From the NCBI GenBank assembly GCA_028141885.1, contig JAOIQU010000045.1, forward strand, positions 1 to 8,896: a DNA stretch of 8,896 nucleotides. The letters are read 5' to 3'. The notes under the pieces were generated by a model that saw only the letters and a list, made by a program, of their open reading frames with translations, was not told the DNA's origin and did no database searches. Both the position numbers and the translations under genes were made by a program. This DNA comes from Flavobacteriales bacterium (GTDB lineage: Bacteria; Bacteroidota; Bacteroidia; Flavobacteriales; UA16). Positions 5,776 through 8,896 of the stretch are shown in pieces. Every line of letters begins with the position of its first letter. Within the stretch, counting starts at the first letter, position 1.

Positions 5776-7056
5776 TCAAAGGCGCTTCAGCCACGCCTTC
5801 TGGTGACCGCGCGCTCGGGCGTCTGCCAGCGCTTCGCGGGCCTCGGACTCGGTGGCGTAACCTCCCATGGACACCGCGGTCAATCCGTTGTGGGCCTGGT
5901 AGTGGAGCGTGGCCTCAAATCCCTCTTTGCGCATCGATACGGCAAGCTTTTCAGCGTTCGCCTTCACGCCAAAGGCACCCCCCACGATCTGGAACTTCAC
6001 CACCGCCTCAACGGGAGCCACTTCGACTGGCGCTGCTTCGACTGGCTTGGGCTCGACGTCCACAACCTCCGCAACCGGTTCAGGCGCGGGCGCGGGCTCA
6101 GGCACGGGGGTTGGAACCACTTCAGGCTGTGTGACCGGAACGTCGATGCGCAGGCCTCCCGCAGCGGGACGCCCTTCCACCACATCGTACTCGAGGCGGC
6201 CTTCCCATTGGGTGCGCGCAACAAAGTCCTTGACGCTCTCGCCTGCCGTGGCTTCTTGGTTCGACCATTCGGTCACGGAAGACTCGGGCGCTGAAGGTGT
6301 GTAGGTGGCGGCGACGGGAACGGCATTCCAAAGCGGGTTGCTGCCAAGCAGGGTTGCCGATCCCGTGGGTTCAGCAAGCAAGTACGCGCCGGCAAGGGTC
6401 AATGGGATGGCCACAGCCGCAGCAGCGCGGCCCAGTTTGACGCGGAGCGGAATGACACGCCCTTCATGCTCCGACTGGCGACGAGGCTCGCGAGTTGGTG
6501 CAGGAGCGGGCGCTTCCGATTGGGCCTGCACAGGAACAGGCGCGGCGACCGGCTCAGGTGTCGCGACCGACTCAGGCGCAGGATCGGCAATGGGCGCGGT
6601 GATGGCGCGGGGCACGAGTGGGATGCTAGCATGGCCAAACGACTGCAACATCCGCTCAAACTCGGCATCGGCCATGAATCGGAGCTGTCCGTCCTCCTCC
6701 TTGTAGAGCTTGCCCATCCCTGGGAGCTGGAACGGCTGGCCGGCATTCAAGGCGTCTTGAACATGCTGCACGAGGCCTTCCACGGCTTGAATCGCGTCGG
6801 GGTAAAGGATTCCGTGCTTGGCCATCAATTCGTTGGCCAGCACGCCATCGTTGGTGGTCAACCTTGGGTTGAACAGGACGTCGCGTGACGGGGGAACGAT
6901 TTGACGTTTGGCCTCATCGTACCACGCCGACCTCGGATTGCACACAAATCCTCCCAACCCCGGCAACATCACACAATCGTGATCCCAGAACAAACCGGGC
7001 AACACCTTCAAGACATCCTCAGAGGTCAGCGGAGAAACATGTCGCAGCGAATCCAT
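5776..7056 (-). CDS. CCDC81-type HU domains fused to a SPOR domain, single-pass membrane protein
   Basis: 426 residues from the ATG at 7056; a TTG nine codons upstream (7083) is possible but less likely. The order of parts is: two CCDC81-type prokaryotic HU-like domains (about 10-66 and 68-136; segments HDCVMLPGLGGFVCNP and GQPFQLPGMGKLYKEEDGQL), a Pro/Ala-rich linker (about 148-190), a basic stretch, one membrane segment (about 209-228, LGRAAAAVAIPLTLAGAYLL), an extracytoplasmic region with a second Pro/Glu/Val-rich linker (about 310-352), and a SPOR domain at the C-terminus (about 353-426, KFQIVGGAFGVKANAEKLA onwards). SPOR domains bind peptidoglycan stripped of stem peptides, often at division sites. 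The topology implied is HU domains in the cytosol and SPOR in the periplasm. The architecture is known in Bacteroidota, but its role is not established. It follows the T9SS surface-protein gene by 76 bases and precedes the HAD gene by four. Confidence 0.88.
   Translation of the reverse strand: MDSLRHVSPLTSEDVLKVLPGLFWDHDCVMLPGLGGFVCNPRSAWYDEAKRQIVPPSRDVLFNPRLTTNDGVLANELMAKHGILYPDAIQAVEGLVQHVQDALNAGQPFQLPGMGKLYKEEDGQLRFMADAEFERMLQSFGHASIPLVPRAITAPIADPAPESVATPEPVAAPVPVQAQSEAPAPAPTREPRRQSEHEGRVIPLRVKLGRAAAAVAIPLTLAGAYLLAEPTGSATLLGSNPLWNAVPVAATYTPSAPESSVTEWSNQEATAGESVKDFVARTQWEGRLEYDVVEGRPAAGGLRIDVPVTQPEVVPTPVPEPAPAPEPVAEVVDVEPKPVEAAPVEVAPVEAVVKFQIVGGAFGVKANAEKLAVSMRKEGFEATLHYQAHNGLTAVSMGGYATESEAREALADARARGHQKAWLKRL
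6004..6045 (-). repeat. Five-residue APVEA/V repeat in the second linker of the SPOR protein
   Basis: The linker encodes PVEAAPVEVAPVEA, a short tandem repeat of period five residues. At DNA level the 11-mer CTTCGACTGGC (plus strand) recurs at 6021-6031 and 6036-6046, exactly 15 bases apart. Such linkers are unstructured spacers that span the periplasm to reach the cell wall, and their length may vary between strains by slippage. Confidence 0.6.
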
Positions 7057-7094
7057 GCAGGCAAGGTAGAGCGCACAGGCCAAAGGACAAACGA

Positions 7095-7128
7095 CTCACA
7101 CCGCTCTCTTCCCACACAGCGCTGTGAG
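7095..7128 (-). terminator. Imperfect hairpin behind the T9SS surface-protein gene, possible weak terminator
   Basis: On the minus strand, arms 7128-7118 (CTCACAGCGCT) and 7105-7095 (AGCGGTGTGAG) pair over 11 positions with one G-G mismatch, around a 12-base loop. The hairpin begins five bases after the stop codon at 7133 and is followed by TCGTTTGTCCTTTGG, which is only moderately T-rich. It overlaps a perfect 12-base palindrome, CACAGCGCTGTG (7115-7126). It could attenuate transcription between the surface-protein gene and the SPOR gene rather than end it. Confidence 0.35.
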
Positions 7129-7132
7129 CACG

Positions 7133-8896
7133 TCAACGGATCAGGGACACGTGTCCTTCCAACAGCAAGGGGCCCGATTCTTGGTCGAGTTGTACTTGCC
7201 AAAAGTACACGCCATTGGGCGCGTAATGTGCCCCGCCATCCACGTCTCCACGCCAAGGCACTTCCGGGTCGTCCGTTTCAAAAATCACTTCTCCCCAACG
7301 GTTGAAAATGCGCATGGAAAAGCCCCTCAAATCGGCGCCCTCCGCCTTGAACACGTCGTTCAATCCGTCGTTGTCCGGCGTGAAGCTGTTAGGCACATAT
7401 ACGGGGTAGAAGACGTCGACAAACATGGAATCCCGCCCCACGCAGCCCGTCTTGTCGGCCGCATTGATCACGTACCAACCCGGTTCGGTGACTGTCAGTA
7501 TGGGCGTCAAGCAAGTGGGACAATCGAGGTTTTCTGAAGGCGTCCAAAACACGTCCAGCCCATACGACCCGCCCCACAGTTGCACCGTGTCAAGCAAGGC
7601 CACCCGACGGTCCGGACCGGCCGTCAACGGCGGCGGTTGCGTGACGTAAACCGTGAGGTCGTCGCTGGCCGTGCACCCATCGCTGTCCGTGACGTACACC
7701 GTGTAAGTCGTGGTGAAACTGGGGAACAGGTACGTTTGACTTGACCCTGGATCCGTGGCCAAATCGCTCGGCACCCACGAAAACGTCGAATTGGGGTCGT
7801 TGCCCTGAGCCGCGGCAAAAAACAGGTCGCCCTGGCAGACGCCTCCGTCTCCAGAAGCGAAGGCCTCCGGAACGTTGACCTCGACCGTGACCTCGTCCGT
7901 CCCGATGCCACACAGATTCAGGATGGACACAGTGAACGTCGTGGTTTGGTTGGGGTATACGTAGGGGTTTTGGGCGGAGGGATTGTTGGTGAATTCCGAA
8001 GGACTCCAAAGCCACTCGTCGCCTTCTGCCCCCGCCAGCTGCACCCCAAATCCCTGGCAAATTTCCTCGCTTGGGTACACCTCATTTCCCGGGGGGCCCT
8101 GGACCACCGTGACGGTGGCTTCCGCTTCGTCGGTGCACCCCAGGTCGTCGGTGAGCACCACGCTGTACGTCGTGGTTTCCGTGGGCGAGGCCTCGACTTC
8201 GCTCGCATTGGGGTTGTCGAGACCAAGCGGAGGTGACCACGTCGCGTCTTCCGCCCCAAACGCCACCAACGAGGCACTTTCCCCGATGCAGATGGCAGTG
8301 CTCGAAGGCGTGATTTCAGCCACCACTTCTTGCACCACCACGTCCATGGTTGCGGAGCCTTCCCCGCACACGTTGACGTCAGTCACGCTGAATTGGGTGG
8401 TGCCAACGGGAGGGACAATGACATGGTTCGTTGCCGTGAGGTCGTTCAACAAGGGGTTGGGCATCCAAGTCAGCGCCGTCGTGCCGTTGGCGATGAGTTC
8501 GATCTCTTCGCCGACACACACCGGGTCCACCGGGAAGATCACCGGTTGTGGAGGCGACTCGATGTTAACGAGGATGTCTGTGTTGACGGGCGCAAGGCAT
8601 CCTGTGGGGTCGGTGACGGTCAAAATCACGCTGTAAGTGCCCGGACCTGGAAACGTGTGCGTCGGTTCGTACTCGGTGCTTGTGGTGTTGTCGTCAAACG
8701 TCCACAAATACGCATACCCCGGCGTGGACGTGTTTTCAAAGTCCACGTCCAATCCGTCGCACAACACCCCCTCATTGACCACGTCAATGCCCACGTCCAG
8801 CTCCCCGAGCTCGAACTTGAACACCCCCAAGTTGCAGTTGAAGCTGTCGTTGGTGGAACTCCATGCGCCAGGGGTAGTGGGGAGGTCACTGTTGCC
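7133..8896 (-). CDS. Secreted surface protein with PKD, Ig-like repeats and T9SS type B sorting domain (5' end outside window)
   Basis: The frame is open to the right edge; 587 residues are visible, ending in TGA at 7133-7135. There is no good ATG near 8830, so the gene continues upstream. In order: a PKD domain (about residues 36-112, with LWTFDDNTTSTEYEPTHTF and GTYSVILTVTD), four Ig-like repeats of about 76 residues (about 119-418), a fifth variant repeat (about 419-498, starting PLTAGPDRRV) and a C-terminal gliding-motility-associated sorting domain (about 499-587, YVPNSFTPDNDGLNDVF through FNRWGEVIFET, then APNGVYFWQV and GHVSLIR). This last domain is the type B signal that sends proteins through the type IX secretion system. 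The protein is inferred to be exported to the surface or medium, perhaps as an adhesin; no enzymatic domain is visible. The SPOR and HAD genes lie downstream on the same strand. Confidence 0.93.
   Translation of the reverse strand, partial: GNSDLPTTPGAWSSTNDSFNCNLGVFKFELGELDVGIDVVNEGVLCDGLDVDFENTSTPGYAYLWTFDDNTTSTEYEPTHTFPGPGTYSVILTVTDPTGCLAPVNTDILVNIESPPQPVIFPVDPVCVGEEIELIANGTTALTWMPNPLLNDLTATNHVIVPPVGTTQFSVTDVNVCGEGSATMDVVVQEVVAEITPSSTAICIGESASLVAFGAEDATWSPPLGLDNPNASEVEASPTETTTYSVVLTDDLGCTDEAEATVTVVQGPPGNEVYPSEEICQGFGVQLAGAEGDEWLWSPSEFTNNPSAQNPYVYPNQTTTFTVSILNLCGIGTDEVTVEVNVPEAFASGDGGVCQGDLFFAAAQGNDPNSTFSWVPSDLATDPGSSQTYLFPSFTTTYTVYVTDSDGCTASDDLTVYVTQPPPLTAGPDRRVALLDTVQLWGGSYGLDVFWTPSENLDCPTCLTPILTVTEPGWYVINAADKTGCVGRDSMFVDVFYPVYVPNSFTPDNDGLNDVFKAEGADLRGFSMRIFNRWGEVIFETDDPEVPWRGDVDGGAHYAPNGVYFWQVQLDQESGPLLLEGHVSLIR
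7643..8542 (-). repeat. Four tandem Ig-like repeats of about 76 residues, each with a cysteine pair
   Basis: Each unit begins near a C-x-G motif (VCVGEEIEL, ICIGESASL, ICQGFGVQL, VCQGDLFFA), has a W-x-P motif in its first half, and ends in a T-T-x-F/Y-x-V strand followed by a second Cys. First cysteines fall at visible residues 127, 203, 280 and 354, second ones at 177, 254, 329 and 408. The units are diverged in sequence, so this is an old protein-level repeat, not a recent DNA duplication. Confidence 0.8.

Noticed and set aside
7983..8636. A 217-codon plus-strand open frame opposite the surface-protein gene
   Set aside because: Its translation is a low-complexity Ser/Thr/Pro/Val-rich product of the repeated antisense codons; the minus-strand frame has clear PKD, Ig-like and sorting domains.
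1..8896. CRISPR array, insertion sequence, tRNA or phage/defence island
   Set aside because: No regularly spaced identical repeats, transposase or integrase motifs, tRNA-like cloverleaf ends, or defence-system domains were seen on either strand by eye.

Overview
The window looks like chromosomal DNA from a fairly GC-rich member of the Bacteroidota, probably a Flavobacteriales-like lineage. Several features support this: a surface protein ending in a type IX secretion (T9SS) type B sorting domain, a membrane protein joining CCDC81-type HU domains to a SPOR domain, a DUF6495-like protein, Bacteroidota-style lipoproteins, and no convincing Shine-Dalgarno sequence before any of the starts examined. 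The genus cannot be named from this window. There are no rRNA or tRNA genes, insertion sequences, CRISPR arrays or phage genes, and no gene-free stretch exceeds about 150 bases.

Layout. Bases 1-1055 (+) hold the C-terminal half of a TonB-dependent outer-membrane receptor. kdsB (1093-1830, +) follows and makes CMP-Kdo for lipopolysaccharide. A convergent small lipoprotein gene (1886-2326, -) of lower GC content ends at an intrinsic terminator placed right behind kdsB. A 142-base divergent promoter region separates it from a lipoprotein-type oligopeptidase B (2469-4667, +), which is followed after one base by a DUF6495-like gene (4669-5097, +). The rest is on the minus strand, read from right to left: a large T9SS type B surface protein with PKD and cysteine-paired Ig-like repeats (7133 to beyond 8896), a HU-CCDC81/SPOR membrane protein (5776-7056), and a HAD-family phosphatase-like protein (5112-5771) four bases behind it.

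Most genes concern the cell envelope: outer-membrane uptake, LPS precursor synthesis, envelope lipoproteins, a peptidoglycan-binding SPOR protein and a secreted surface protein. The window reads as ordinary core genome, and I see no clearly new multi-gene system. The points most worth a second look are a probable substrate-site change and lipid anchor in the oligopeptidase B, an atypical nucleotide-site motif in KdsB, the inside-to-outside architecture of the HU/SPOR protein, and the regular cysteine pairs of the surface protein.
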